NCBI RefSeq assembly: GCF_004798865.1
Contig: NW_025335268.1
Span: 5,338,486 to 5,402,485, forward strand
DNA: 64,000 nucleotides
From: Varanus komodoensis
Lineage: Eukaryota > Chordata > Lepidosauria > Squamata > Varanidae
Direction of reading: 5' to 3'
Positions 11,448 to 22,940 of this stretch are shown one piece after another; positions within the stretch are counted from its first letter, which is position 1; every line of letters starts with the position of its first letter. The position numbers were made by a program, and so were the translations under genes. The notes beneath the pieces are model-generated. The model saw only the letters and a program-made list of their open reading frames with translations, made no database searches and was not told the origin of the DNA.

Positions 11448-11625
11448 TGTAGGGCCACAGTTCGCTGGCAGAGCACTGCTTTTGCATGCAGAACATCCCA
11501 GGCTGATTCCTCCAGGTAGGGCAGGAAAAACACTCTAGGAAGCCTTTGCTCCCACTTGAGCTAGAATGACAAATGTGCTTTTGCAGTCCTATGTACAGAG
11601 TGAAAGGCAGCTTCAGATACAGAAA
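11448..11625 (+). mobile_element. Ala-tRNA-like SINE
   Basis: 'GGGCCACAGTTCGCTGGCAG' then 'AGCACTGCTTTTGCATGCAG' (A-box region), 'CAGGCTGATTCCTCCAGGTA' (B-box region degraded) and 'GTGAAAGGCAGCTTCAGATAC'-like end. Same family as 7120-7270. Confidence 0.75.
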
Positions 11626-11734
11626 ATAATTAACAGCAGAAACCTGTGTGTGCAGCTTGCTTACATGATCCAGGTCGGCGCAGTTATATAAACATCAACC
11701 TGTCATGCAAGCTCTGAAAAATCCAACCGATGCG

Positions 11735-11950
11735 GCCTTTGAGGTGTAGTGTGGTGCTTAGAATGTTGGACAGGGAGATCTGAGTTGTAGCTTCCATTTG
11801 GCCATGGAGTCCGCTGGCTGACTTTGGGCCAGTCACTCACTTGCAGCCTTGTTGTTAGGACTAAATGGAGTAGAGACTATGTAAGCCTCATTGGGTTCCT
11901 CTCAAGAGGTTAAAAGGTTATAGTACATATAAATGTACAACAACAACAAG
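11735..11950 (+). mobile_element. tRNA-derived SINE with L2-like tail, old copy
   Basis: 'GTAGTGTGGTGCTTAGAATG' (A-box), 'GGCCATGGAGTCCGCTGGCT' and 'ACTTTGGGCCAGTCACTCAC' in the family order, then a 3' part 'GTAAGCCTCATTGGGTTCCT' and an (AAC)n tail near 11940-11949. A better copy is at 46280-46515. Confidence 0.8.
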
Positions 11951-12220
11951 CATTATTATAACCCAGGGTTATTAGAGACCAATCAGTACTGAAGGTCATC
12001 TGACAACTGAACAATTTCTGTTGCCTGACTCCTGATGATCATTTGTGTGTGTGGAAGAGCCACTGCAGATTATTCCCCTTCAATACAACTCCCATGTCAT
12101 TCACTGTCAACTCAACACAAAAGCACTCAATGGAGTTGGTTCACACATGTGAATTCTCCACTCAAACGGGCGGGGGACATGCCCCTTCTCTTCCTTTTGA
12201 TGAATAATCCACTGAAATTT

Positions 12221-12337
12221 TCTAAAGCAGATCTGGTGCCCTCCATATGTTTTGAATTCCATTAGCCAGAATGGACATGGTCAGGGATGATGGGTGTTGT
12301 AGTCAAAACATCTGCAGGGCACCTGGCTGGGGAAGGC
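12221..12337. mobile_element. Palindromic foldback MITE
   Basis: The left arm 'TCTGGTGCCCTCCATATGTT' pairs with the right arm 'AACATCTGCAGGGCACCTGG'; the middle holds 'GGTCAGGGATGATGGGTGTT' and 'CATTAGCCAGAATGGACATG', the usual centre of this lizard family ('...CCAGCATGGCCAATGG...GGGATGATGGGAGTTGTAG...'). No coding capacity. Confidence 0.75.
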
Positions 12338-12749
12338 ATGGGGAATTGAAGAGTGACCCCGAAAGGAGCTACACAAGGATACATGGCAGGTTGCATTACT
12401 TCAGGGAAAAGAGTCCATGTGTTGCAAAATTATGGTAAAAATGTGGAGCTCAGGAGTTATTCACATATTTTTCTGGCTCATCACTGGTATGATGGCAAAG
12501 GAGGACTGCAATCCCAGCCTGATAATTACATAAAATATAGTCATATTTTCTGTCTAATAAGTACAAGAAGTTCCACAACTCCCCTGATTAAGCATATTAC
12601 CCTTCTTCGCAAAGTCAGCTTGATTTATGCTGAAAGTGATTTGGACATACTTTCCTCCAGCTATAGAGATTTCATAATTCCTATTCTATGTCTGGTAAAT
12701 TTCCCAACGTCCTGAGTCTAAACCAAATTAATGTCTTCCAGAATGACCC
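12338..12749. other. Gene-free sequence
   Basis: A 120-codon plus frame (12353-12715) has no recognisable domain, and the residue pattern is not protein-like. Confidence 0.45.
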
Positions 12750-13180
12750 GGGGAACTAATGAGGTTTTCCCTCTCAGTTCTGCCCATGCAGGTCAAGTAA
12801 ATCATTTGCTGGCCCTTAGTCTGTTCCTCCCCCCGTGTCTTTCTGACTCCACGTACAATGATAACAAAGTTGCAGATGCCTTTGAAATACGGCATCACTG
12901 ACACTCTCCGTCCATCTGTTGGGACATATTTTAGGCTCTGCTACTCTGTCTGCTGTAAACTCTGCCTTTAATGGAGTCAGTAATTGCTGATAAATGGGGT
13001 ATCAATGAAGTCAGTGCACTGTAGGTTTCCCCATTCTTTTCTGCTGATGCATGCTGTTTAAATCTCCCTGCCATTAGTTCAAGTGCGTTCTTCTCTTTCA
13101 TTCCCCTCCTAACATTTTTTGGCTTCAGACTTGAATTTTTAATACAGGATAGAATTAGATACTGGAGGAGCATTGCTGCC
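12750..13180. other. Candidate conserved noncoding element
   Basis: A repeat-free block with homeodomain-like words (TAATGA, ATTA, TTTAAT), GATAA and a TTAGTTCAAGTG stretch, stops in all frames, and balanced composition. It contrasts with the repeat-filled flanks. Regulatory function is inference only. Confidence 0.3.
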
Positions 13181-13572
13181 AATAAACAAGTTATCTCCAA
13201 TTCCCCCTCCTACTCTTCCCTGAACAAAGAAAATGTGAAGCGTCTTGAAGGCATGTTCACTCATTTCCTCTGTGATTCATACATGCACCGTTTTCAGTGT
13301 ATCATAAATGTTTTATCACAACCCTAACATTTTGTGGTTGATGATGTAAAAATACACACTCCTTCCCATTTGGTAGAGGAATAAAAAGAAGCATACAGTT
13401 CAAAGCAAGCTTCTTTTGAAATGTATACAAGTTAAATTGCCCCATTCTGAGATTTGGGATTGGCCTGAGTGACTCCTCAAGGTCTCGGCAACATGGAGAT
13501 GGGCAATTCATGGTCATAAGGCTACTGTAGTCCCCACCAGCATTGACACCACTGCCAGACCACTGCCACTTG
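13181..13572. other. Gene-free sequence
   Basis: Nothing recognised; a 71-codon minus frame at 13302-13517 has no domain. Confidence 0.4.
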
Positions 13573-13660
13573 CAGTGGGCAAAAGGTCACAATGGCCAAA
13601 TTTAGCATGTCTTGATGCTAGATTTGGCCACTGTAGCATTCTGTGCTCAGTTTGCCACTG
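13573..13660. mobile_element. Foldback element, family unknown
   Basis: Inner arms GGCCAAATTTAGCAT (13594-13608) and ATGCTAGATTTGGCC (13615-13629) pair over 15 bases with one mismatch and a 6-base loop. Outer arms CAGTGGGCAAA (13573-13583) and TTTGCCACTG (13651-13660) also pair with one gap. An 88-base near-palindrome of this kind is typical of a MITE; no second copy of this one was seen in the window. Confidence 0.6.
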
Positions 13661-14127
13661 AAAGTTGATGGCAATGGTCAGGTTTTTATAGCCGCTGCAG
13701 AATTCTACAGGGTAGCAGCATGGCCCAGAAAGGAAGTAGGGGAAAAGCCCTCCTGAAGCTGCTCACCTCTGCTCTAATTCCTGACTGTAATTATGAAAAC
13801 TCAAGGAACTGTTTAGGAGAGAATCTGCTGTAGCCAGCTTTTGCCCAGCTTTAACTCTGAGTGATAACAGAGTGGTTCTCAGCTGCACCTTTTACCAATG
13901 AACCAAGAAGGCAGGGCGATGATTCATTCTTTTGTTCTCCATCTGGTCAAGGGGAAGAGGATGTGCGCACTTAATTCTTTTCGGTAGTGGCTGGTCTATT
14001 TGCCCTAAGAAAAATACAAAGGGGATTGATGTCAGAGGATGGCGCTGGAGGATGAGCAAGTGAATGAACCCCTAATTGTGGATTACATTATTAGGTCATG
14101 TAGAAGAGTTCCCAGGCTAGATGTAAG
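13661..14127. other. Gene-free sequence
   Basis: Nothing recognised. Confidence 0.4.
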
Positions 14128-14198
14128 GATGTGAGCCGCCCCGAGGCTTTGTTGCGATGGGGGCGGCATAGAAATGTTTTAAATAAAATAAATAAATC
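14128..14198 (+). mobile_element. L2-type LINE 3' tail
   Basis: 'GATGTGAGCCGCCCCGAGGC', 'GGGGGCGGCATAGAAATGTT' and an (AAAT)n tail. It is closer to the presumed family end than the 3031-3147 copy. Confidence 0.8.
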
Positions 14199-14439
14199 TG
14201 GGTCAGCAGTAGGCTTTGGTCCCCATGTGTTTTGGGTTGTATTTCGGGTTGTAGGGAGTGTGTGTGGATGTGTGCGCTGTGTATGAGTAAACATGAGCCC
14301 ACATCTAAGGCCTGTGAGAAGGAAGTGTTATGATCCAGCAAGGTCTGGAGATTACTGATCGTAAGTTTGATGATTTTATTGAGGAATTATAGGGGACAAG
14401 AAGTGGTATTCTGTTGTTTTTTCTTGTTTCTGGATTCTA

Positions 14440-15370
14440 ATCTGATCTTTTTGAAATACCTGCAATGGTTAGCAGTTGTTTTCAAGGTTCAACTAATGGT
14501 ATGAACTTTAAACTTGAAAACCCTAAGCAGCTTTGGACCTAGTTATTTAAGGGATTGTCTCATTATGAACCTGCCTAGGAATTTCATAAGTGGCAAATAT
14601 GGTCAAAAACACAATACTATGCTCCATAAATTTCTTGGGGTTCCTACCCACCATGAAGAGGCTACAACTTCAATTTAAAGAAGGTGAAATTGGCCTTCCA
14701 AATCTTGCTTGATAACATAACACTTGTTTGTTGACCAGCAAATATTTAGGTATTTCCCACTTAGATTATCTACCTAGGTCAATTTTGAAATCTTTATGTC
14801 TCATTCCAAATGGATGGGATTAGATTCTTGGCACACTAAAATGCATAGAGTTTCTCCTACAATTTCAGTGGCCAGAGATCTGTGGGATAAAATATCACAT
14901 CAGTTATCATTTAATCCAGTTTCTCATCCTAAATTGACTGTGTGTGGAAACCCAGATTTAAAAATGGGCAAGAAAATATTCATGTGGGAAAAAATGTTCA
15001 TTTTCACCTGGGATCAGTTTGTGGTTACTGATGATGACTTTTTGTCATGTTCTGCTTTGTATATTCAATAAAATTTTGTCTGCTAGGGCTGAATAACAGT
15101 ATGTGCAATTGCAGCATTTGTCTAAATCCAGGTTTAGCCCCTCTGCTTTTACAGCTTCAGAGTCTCTTTTGCTATTGGAAGCACTTATTAAAGCTGATCA
15201 GATTTATTGATCCATGATTCAGATTTATAAATATTTATTTTCACTGAATAAATATGATACACAGTGTCTTAAACAGGAATGGAACAGAGAATTGGATTGT
15301 TTTATTTGACCCAATGGATGGATTGTGATTTTTGCTTCTGTACCATAAGTGCCAATGGATCTTGGGTTAT
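14440..15370 (+). mobile_element. L1-like LINE fragment (ORF2 C-terminal part), decayed
   Basis: Scattered plus-strand peptides fit the L1 ORF2 end: LQLQFKEGEIGLPNL near 14665-14710 (family 'PKEKGGLGLPNL'), and KYDTQCLKQEWNRELDCF near 15250-15305 (family 'KWEKDL'-type). A 91-codon open frame lies at 14796-15071. Frames switch several times, so the copy is old. The assignment is by pattern only and less certain than the L2 and CR1 calls. Confidence 0.5.
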
Positions 15371-15512
15371 GTCTTATTCAGTAAAAACGTTTGTTTTGTA
15401 TTTAATGGATGCCATAAATTCTTTTAAATAAGGGTTTCCCTACGTTGGCTAATAGTTGGAGGTGTAATACTACTAATACTTCAGTAATAACAACAACAAT
15501 GATGCATGTATA

Positions 15513-15731
15513 TTCCATTTTTTCCCTCCTACAAGGAACCCAAGGAAGCTTACATAATACTCCCTCCTCTCCAATTTATCCTCACAACAACCCTGTGAGG
15601 TATGCTAACCTGAACATCAGTGATTGTCCCAAAGTCAGCCAGTAAGTATCGTGACTGAGTGGGGACTAGAATCCCGCTCTCCCAAACCCCAAGCCAACAC
15701 TCTAACCACTACACTACACCACACCACACTG
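15513..15731 (-). mobile_element. tRNA-derived SINE with L2-like tail, reversed
   Basis: In plus orientation: 'AACCCAAGGAAGCTTACATA', 'TATCCTCACAACAACCCTGT', 'GACTGAGTGGGGACTAGAAT' and 'CTAACCACTACACTACACCA', i.e. the family reverse-complemented from tail to tRNA head. Confidence 0.9.
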
Positions 15732-16274
15732 ATTCACCTTACCTGTATGTTTTGGCAATGTCCAATACTTGTCTCCTTTTTTAAGTAGGTCATGCTACAA
15801 ATACATATTATGTAATACATATTACAAATAAGCGTAATACTGGAATGCTGCGTGATATTTGGTGATGCACATATTTACCTTTTGCTTGGAAGTTAATGAA
15901 AGTTTAGCATAGATGAATTTTTCATATCCTTTTGACAGTTAAAAGATTGATATTGCATCTTTGGAAGGATAAACAACAGTTTCTTTAACGCAGTGCATCG
16001 AAGACCTAACGAGGCTTTCAGCATTTGAATGGGTGATATTTAGATGCCAGCTGTGAAAGGGTATTTATTTGGTCTGCCTTTCTTGAAACTTATGCACAAC
16101 TGACTTTATTGATCTCTGCATTTTTATAGAGATGAATATAGGCACACATTTCATATGCATTTATTGTAAGAATGATTATGTAAAATTTATATAAGAAACT
16201 TACATTTTATGGTGCTGTTTTGTTGAAATGCATAAAAATTAATACCAAAAATGAACAGCAGTTAAGCACTGTAG
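15732..16274. other. Gene-free AT-rich sequence
   Basis: Nothing recognised. Confidence 0.4.
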
Positions 16275-16600
16275 GGGCTCCCTCTCGAGAAGTGTGGGGT
16301 GGTCTGCTGCCTCAGGTACTGGAGACCCTATATCACTATCTTGGCCAGTAGCCATTGACCAGTAGCTTTTATCCTCTTTGAATTTGCCTTTTAAAGCTAT
16401 CCAGATCCATGGTCATCACTATGCCTTGTGGTGGCTAATTCTGTAGTTTAACAATATGCTCTGAGAAGGACTTCCTTTTCTCTGACCTGAATCAGGTTTG
16501 TGGGATCCCAGGCATCCTGTTATCATGAAAGAGGGACAAACATGCCTTCTTATTAATTTTCTACTTGCTGTGCATCACTGGATATGCCTGTATCATGTCT
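16275..16600 (-). mobile_element. CR1-type LINE 3' end, reversed
   Basis: Reverse-complemented, the sequence follows the CR1-like ORF2 end: '...CACAAACCTGATTCAGGTCAGAGAAAAGG...' then 'GTTAAACTACAGAATTAGCC' (family 'VKLWNSL'), 'GATGACCATGGATCTGGATA' and 'GCTTTAAAAGGCAAATTCAA' (family 'MATNLDCFKR'), then a stop and 3' UTR. It differs from the CR1 at 8437-8884 and so is a second CR1 lineage. Confidence 0.65.
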
Positions 16601-17429
16601 AACCCTTCCCTGCTACTCTCCTGGTATAAATGCTTTTCTCTAAACTATTTGTTGTAAGCTGCTTTGGAACCCAGAGAACCTTGAGACAAAAGCATTGCAA
16701 AAAAATCAATAGAACAGCACATAGTTTATTTTTTAAAAACAAACAAGAAAACAAACTGAAATAAGATAATAACAAAATAAAAAGTTTTGGCCAGACTACT
16801 TTTTCCTTCTGTTTACTTAGCAACCCTAACTAAATTTGTGATCCTGAATTTCCCTAAGCTTCTTAATTTATGTAACATATACATGCCAGTGATCAAATCC
16901 CATTTCAGCTAAGGGGACATAGACTCAAAGAAGCTATAACAACTTCATAGTTCCTAACAGATCCATGGCAAAAGGTGGGAATACCTCAATTTTCCCAAGA
17001 CTTCTGTTTCATGTCTGCCAGCCTTCAGATAGGAATTAGAAGTGAAGCTGTGTGCTATGGGTATTTCAGAATGCTCTCAGTCCCTCCTCCCCATCATGGT
17101 GTGGACAAGATGTGCAGCATATACTTGGCCTTCCTTTGCTTCATTACAAATAAGGACAAGGGACAAATAAACAACTTGCAAAGCTGTTCCAGTAACTGAC
17201 AATATGGAAGAAAGGGTTTGTGACATCAGCTCCAGTCATGGCTGTTCCCAGATGTCTTCTGATACAGCAAATGTGCAAAACCATCTTTTGCCAAAGCTCA
17301 GTACCAGAGGGGGAGATCAAATATGGCTTCCAAACTGGGCCCAGGTTTGCATGCTGTGTCCTTAGAGAGCGTGGGAATTGGTGGATGGAAGTGCTTGGAT
17401 GGATATCAAAAGGCCACTAAAGCTGCCAT
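16601..17429. other. Gene-free sequence; possible L2-like tail near 16640-16720
   Basis: 'TTGTAAGCTGCTTTGGAACC' near 16650 resembles a LINE 3' end but is too short to classify. No gene was recognised. Confidence 0.35.
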
Positions 17430-17960
17430 GTTGTAGGGCCTTGCACGGCAGACACATTCAGTACTACGCACTGCTCATTTAAGTTCTGAATCACAGCATT
17501 TTGCACTAACACTGATTTCCGTGTGCTTAAGTCATGTTTACGCTCTCCCCATTGACAACCCGAGGCATCATTTCTCTTTCTGACGCCATCTTGGCACGCT
17601 CTCAGCCAGCATGTGAAAGCAACTGAAGCTGTACATATGGAGACTTCATCCTCAGTTGCCTAATGGATTCAAAAGACATCCTGAATATTCATCATTTCTC
17701 TTTTTATGAGTGCCTGGGCAATTGGGCTCCAATGTTAAGGACTGCTGTAAATTATGGAATGGCACAGGGCAAAGACCAATGTATCTGTGTTTCAAAGTTC
17801 CCCTCCTTCGCTCCCCCTTCTTCCAATATTGAAGTGCCTATAATCTTCGTGAATACAAGGCATTGTTTAAGCTCCACTGAGGCAGAATTGTTTGTGCATC
17901 CCCAAAGACTGTGATATGTCTGCACCGAGACCGCTCATTTTAAACAAATGTGCACTTACT
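17430..17960. other. Candidate conserved noncoding element
   Basis: Repeat-free, with clustered CpGs (near 17447, 17467, 17520, 17540, 17562, 17583 and 17597) in an otherwise CpG-poor window, plus AT-rich words such as TGAATATTCAT. No open frame with a domain (83 codons at 17663-17914 only). Conservation is inferred, not shown. Confidence 0.3.
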
Positions 17961-18009
17961 GTACACCCTCCGGAACTCCCTTCCTGAAGAAGTTAGCACT
18001 GACCTTCTC

Positions 18010-18032
18010 TAAACATATGCTAAACATATGCT
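18010..18032 (+). repeat. Small tandem duplication
   Basis: CTAAACATATG is repeated twice in succession, the second followed by CTAGATGC. Confidence 0.7.
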
Positions 18033-18419
18033 AGATGCTTGCCTCTTTGACAGGGAATTAGAATTATTAGCAAATACTAGCAAAGAATTCACTCTCTCCC
18101 TTTCAGTCACACTGCCCACTGTTTTACTGCATTGCGGATTCTGCAGGTACTTCCTGACTCCCAAGGCAACGACATATTCTGTTCACATGAGAAATCCACA
18201 AATGTTCACTTTTTCTGAGGCTTCAATTTGTCTAAATTTGTAAGCTTGCAGATTTATTAGTGTAGTAGGTGATGACAAGAACTGAATTGGAAAGGGGGAA
18301 ATATTGCTCTAAGTAATATTAAAATGTCAATATAATGCATCAAAGGTGGGTTGAAATCTATATTCAGCTTCCTCCAATGCACAATTTATTCAGGAGCATA
18401 CATGGATAAAATATCCTAT

Positions 18420-18530
18420 TTTGTCATAATACAGTCCTGCGAGGTAGATTAGGTTGTGAAAATAACTGGCTCATTGCCATTCTGTGAGCTCCAGGGCTAT
18501 GCAGAGATTTCTACCTCAAGTTATGCAGCT
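18420..18530 (-). mobile_element. tRNA-derived SINE fragment, reversed
   Basis: 'CAGTCCTGCGAGGTAGATTA' then 'CTGTGAGCTCCAGGGCTATG' follow the reversed family ('ACCCTGTGAGGTAGGTTAGG...GTGAGCTTCATGGCTGAG'). Both ends are missing and divergence is high. Confidence 0.55.
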
Positions 18531-18589
18531 ATCAGTTTATTGTCTGAACGCCACTTTCTGTGAAGAGTTGTTATTATGACATTGCATTT

Positions 18590-19300
18590 GTATCCCTTAT
18601 TCACTTTATTGCATTTGTTATTATTACCATGATATTGTATCTCTATCTCTTGTTCACACTTGCAAAATAATAATTTAACTAGACAGGAACAATTAAAAAC
18701 TCATTAGTAAATACCAGAAGGCAACACAAAATACACAATGCAATTTAAAAATTGTGAAGGAAATAAAAACAGACAAGAGTGTATTCAGAAACCAAGAGTG
18801 CTTCCAGATGATGCTCCTAGCACATCCAATCAGAAGGCATTATCTACTAATTCTTTTATTCCTGCATAATTTTTTTTCTTTTGGTGGTAAAAGAAAGAAG
18901 TAGAAGAAGTGGTGGGGAAGCGTGGAAGGGTTATAAATAGTGGACAACATCAATTAGATCTCTCTTGCATTAAATTTGGTGAATGAAACAGAGGTATGAT
19001 GTAATAAAAGTTTCAGCTGGAAAAGCTCCATCAGTCTCAGTTTAAAAACAAAATTGTCTGGGACAAAATTGGACTAAATAATTGTCTAAAAACAGGGAGC
19101 AAGGTAGTGTGGGAGATCTCCACTGACAGGGAGTTTCAGAGTTGTGGTGCCACTGTGAAAAAGGTCCTGTCTCTCATGCTGTTTTCCTTATGGCTGGATG
19201 AAGCAGAGAGCAAGGAAGAACTGAAGCTCTAAAGAGGCTCCTGTGGGAAAATATGGCCTTTCCAATCCAGTCCTAATATCTGTTTATTACCTGTCTACCC
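18590..19300 (-). mobile_element. L2-type LINE 3' end, reversed
   Basis: The right part 'GACAGGGAGTTTCAGAGTTG' and 'GTGAAAAAGGTCCTGTCTCT' matches the reversed family ('GGAGTTCCAGAGT..GGTGCCAC..AAGGCCCTGTCTCT'). The left is an AT-rich 3' UTR, with (AAAAT/ACAAAATAC) repeats at 18660-18780. Confidence 0.55.
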
Positions 19301-20261
19301 CACAATTAAACCAAAGGGCAGATAACAGATAAAAGTGCAAGTGTGTTTAGTAGGTAAGGAGTCCCGAGCCACCATGGTGTGCCTAGCTCTGCCTTCCCTG
19401 CTATTCTTTTGCATTTGGTTCTGGTTAGTGGAGCTCAGAGTTTCAGTGAAGAATTAAATGCTGCAACTGAAGTCTGCGCATCACCATGGAGTGAGACCGT
19501 AGCTCTGTGCAGTGTTGGATGTGCAATGCGGGATGCACATCATCCTTGGCACATCCTGCATCTGCTTAAAAATACCGCCATGAAGGAGACCCCCTCCCCG
19601 CAAGGCAATCTGTTCCTGCATTGAAAAGCTCCTTCTATTAGAAAACTTTTCACTGTATTTTGCAAGAAAATAAAAAATAAATCCTGCAATTTCCATCCAT
19701 TGGTCTAGTCCTGACCTCTGGAATAACAGAGAATGTCTGCTCCATCCACTGTGTGATGAACACCCCCTCTTTTCACTTAGGAGTTGGCAACAGAGTAACA
19801 AAGCTACTTCTTTGGCCCAAGCGATATTTTCTGCCAGTAGAAATTGCAAAAACTTGAAAGGTTTGGATATAGGAGATTTGGTCACCTTAGGAATGCAGCC
19901 TTCTTCTACGCCAGCTTGCAGCCCCCACAGCAGGCAAGTCGGTGGGAAATATCTACTGGTTTTAATGGAACTGGGCCATGCATGAACTTTCCTCTGCCTG
20001 AAATTAACTGGAGGTGTGCATTCACTTTGGATCCAGAATGAAAATCGGCGGCTTCTGTTGGTTTTGGATTTTGTCCAAGGCACATCTTTCCCAAAGTGCC
20101 CTCAAGCAAAATGGGCTACTCTCGAAGTCTGAAGTCCACCTGAGATTTTGGAGGATGCAGAGAGTAGATAATCTCAGACTGTTCAAACAAAACCTGTTTA
20201 CATTTCACCTCCACATTGCCCAGAAATGGAAAATGGAGGGCAGAGGGGAAGGTGAAACATA
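19301..20261. other. Gene-free sequence with the window's longest open frame
   Basis: A 200-codon frame on the minus strand (20083-19481, start ATG) has no signal peptide, transmembrane run, repeat or motif I can recognise; composition is unremarkable. The plus strand also has frames at 19379-19624, 19844-20041 and 20014-20262. By rough estimate a frame this long is expected about once per window by chance, so I do not call a gene. Confidence 0.4.
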
Positions 20262-20345
20262 GAAACTGAGCAAGTCAGAAGGGCCTCCCGGGCCATCTAG
20301 TCTGATATCCAGTTCCAGCAGGCTCCACTCATGACATGCCTACCA
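20262..20345 (-). mobile_element. CR1 3' end fragment, reversed
   Basis: Reversed it reads 'ATCAGACTAGATGGCCCGGG', 'AGGCCCTTCTGACTTGCTCA' and 'GTTTCTATGTTTC', close to the CR1 terminus ('GGACTAGATGGCCC..GGTCCCTTCCAACTCTATGATTC'). Very short. Confidence 0.45.
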
Positions 20346-22940
20346 AAAGAGGGGCAGGATGTAATTTTGTGATGATTTCAAGCTTTGGGACTGGAAATTG
20401 CTTTAGGTGGCCTCCCTTTTTTACTTCCAGTCAGAGTGGGTAGGATGCAGAAGGGATTTGTCAGTTGAGGAGAAACCTACTTTTCATTCAGCAACCTGTA
20501 ACTATTATTCTGAAACATACAGGTTACTTTGCTTGGGGCATCTCAAGTACATGGGCCATTGTCATGCAAGATGACTGGGGAGGTCCAGAGGACAGCGTAA
20601 GTCACACCGTGGCACAAGGCCCTATCCAAAATGTGCCTGATGGACAATTCGGCATAGAATGGGAAAGGCACCCCCTCCCTCGCTCCCCCTTCTCTCCTCT
20701 TGGACCTCCTATGGGTATCCCTGGGGACACTGTGGGAACACATTTTTTTTTCTCCCTGCCCTCCACAACTATGGTCTGTTTCAGGTTCATTGCAGATTGA
20801 GTATTTTAAAAAAAAATTATTTTGAGATCATGCTTGTGAGTTGATCCTCTTGGGGCACACAAAAAGTGCCTTTCAAGGAACCTACCATGCTATCTTGAAG
20901 GAGCTGCCCATGGTTTCCCCCCTTAAAAATCAGGCAGGGGAGGTTTTTGCAGGTTGTCCCTGCAGTGTGTAAGCATCCCTCCTTGCAATCCTTTGTGCTT
21001 GGGGGGGAGGAGGGCTAATTCCCCCTTATGACAGTGTGATCCTCACCTTTTCCTTGTGGAGCTCAGATATTCCTACCTGTTCCTCTGGTCCATAACGGTG
21101 TCCCCCCCCCCCCCCCTTCCCGGCATGGAGGTAACATTCAAAACTAGAGAGGATTCTCTTTTTTTGCTGGAATAGTGAGCAGGTATACATTCCTTATAGA
21201 CCTGACACCTTCCTAGGGAAACAGAAATGCCTGAGCCCTTCCAGTGCCCACTATACAAGTGGAGCTTTGGGAATGACAAAGCAGGACAACTCTCATGCTC
21301 AGTTTACACCACCCATCAATGGGAAGCCCTCCTGCTTTGCTGCTCCCTGATAGGTGCCATGATATCAGGGACCCTTAAAAAAGCAAAGAGACTTTGGGGC
21401 ATGTGATCTCCCCCAGATGCTGAGGATCCTGTTGGAAACTGAGAGTGGAAATTGACAGAGTGGACCCCTAAACACCCCTTCCAACTGGATTTTTGGGGGT
21501 GTTGGGGGTTCTTGTGCTCCAGGCTGTTCACGAAATGAACAGTGAATGCAGCCCAGGTGCACACAAGCACTGCAACCTCCCTGAAGACCCAGCTGGGAAG
21601 GGTCCTTGGAATCCTCCCCGCTTTTTGGCAGACTTGGAAAGAGGGTTCTGCAAAGTGCTACAGTGCTGATGTTTGTCATGTGCTACTTTCTGGGTCAAGT
21701 ATCTGCTCGGAGAACAGAGTGCCATGATGGATGGCTTACAAGCCATGATGCAGCAAGGGTCAGGCAAGGTGCAGGAGCTGCCCCCGGCCCACATAAACAC
21801 AGCCAGCAAGAAGATCCACGTTGCTGACATATGACAGTAAGGTACTGGTCAGACAAGATGCAGGCACTACAGCAAACTGGAAAACCTGCATTACTGCAGC
21901 CAGTTGTGGAGGGAAGAGCTTGCTCCCAGGGCCCCCATCTGGCATCAGGAGGTTGAGGGCTCCAGCAGGGCCTGGGACTGATCCTGCAAATACTACGGTA
22001 GGCTTCGGGTTTTGACCATCAGGTGAAGGCCCAGAGCAGCCAGATCCTGACCAAGGGAGAGAGGGGGAATCAGCAAATCTTGTCACCAAGTCTTCTGCCA
22101 GCAAGATTCCTCCATTAAAACACATTCCTTCTGTTTACGGAAGACAACATCTGGACCCAGAAACAAAATTTCATTTGCATTTTGATTTTTTCCGCAAGAT
22201 CACTGGTAAATATTCCCCCAAAATGGAATTATTTAATACCACCAAGTTGGCATCTATAAGGGAAATAGAAAATGCTTTAAATATGAGAATCATTCTTTCT
22301 TTGGTGAGAAAAAAAGATCCTCTTTTGGCTGGAATCAAGCATGGAAAATTTCTATAAATGTATTCTTTACATTTTACATGAATACCATGGAAATTAAGAT
22401 TGCTGTGGATATTCAATGCCATTTAAAAATATTACTTCCTTACAAGAAATGGCTTAGACTTATTTCTGAATGCCCTGGTTAATATTTCTAGCGAGACACA
22501 TGTTTCATTGCTAAGTCTTTGGTAATTTAGGTAATATTTATGATGAGAATGCTTGTTCCAAGAGCTTGGATTGAAGTATGTAGACAAAAGCAACAGGGTT
22601 CTTAAAGGGACTTTAATTGGCTATCAAAAAACATCCACAATTTATTTAATGTCTCCTTTCCAAGAGAATATATTGTTGGTTCAGCTGCTACTTCTTAAAT
22701 CTCACCATATTTTATATGCTTTGGCCATCGCATATTGCCACAAAGTATACTATGTAGTGTGATTTAAAGCATAGTCTGATTAAATACACAGAAATGGGTT
22801 TGTTGGCTGGGTGAGGAATGAGGGAGACATCACTGTTTTAAGTGTAAATTATGCAGCTGCACAGTGCCTATCCAATTTAGGCACTTGAAAATATGAAATG
22901 ATAATTACTAATGATAAATTATGTGATCTTTTTAAAATAA
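20346..22940. other. Gene-free sequence, GC-richer between about 21400 and 22100
   Basis: Overlapping frames of 60-121 codons on both strands between 21300 and 22130 follow from higher GC and fewer stops. None shows a domain, and CpG is not concentrated as in a promoter island. A run of 15 C lies at 21102-21116. No known repeat was recognised. Confidence 0.45.
21102..21116 (+). repeat. Poly-C run
   Basis: Fifteen uninterrupted C residues; length may be unreliable. Confidence 0.9.

Noticed and set aside
12353-12715. 120-codon plus-strand open frame
   Set aside because: No motif, no codon-like pattern, no neighbours to suggest a gene.
21300-22130. Cluster of 60-121-codon frames on both strands
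   Set aside because: Overlap on both strands reflects higher GC and fewer stops, with no domain in any.
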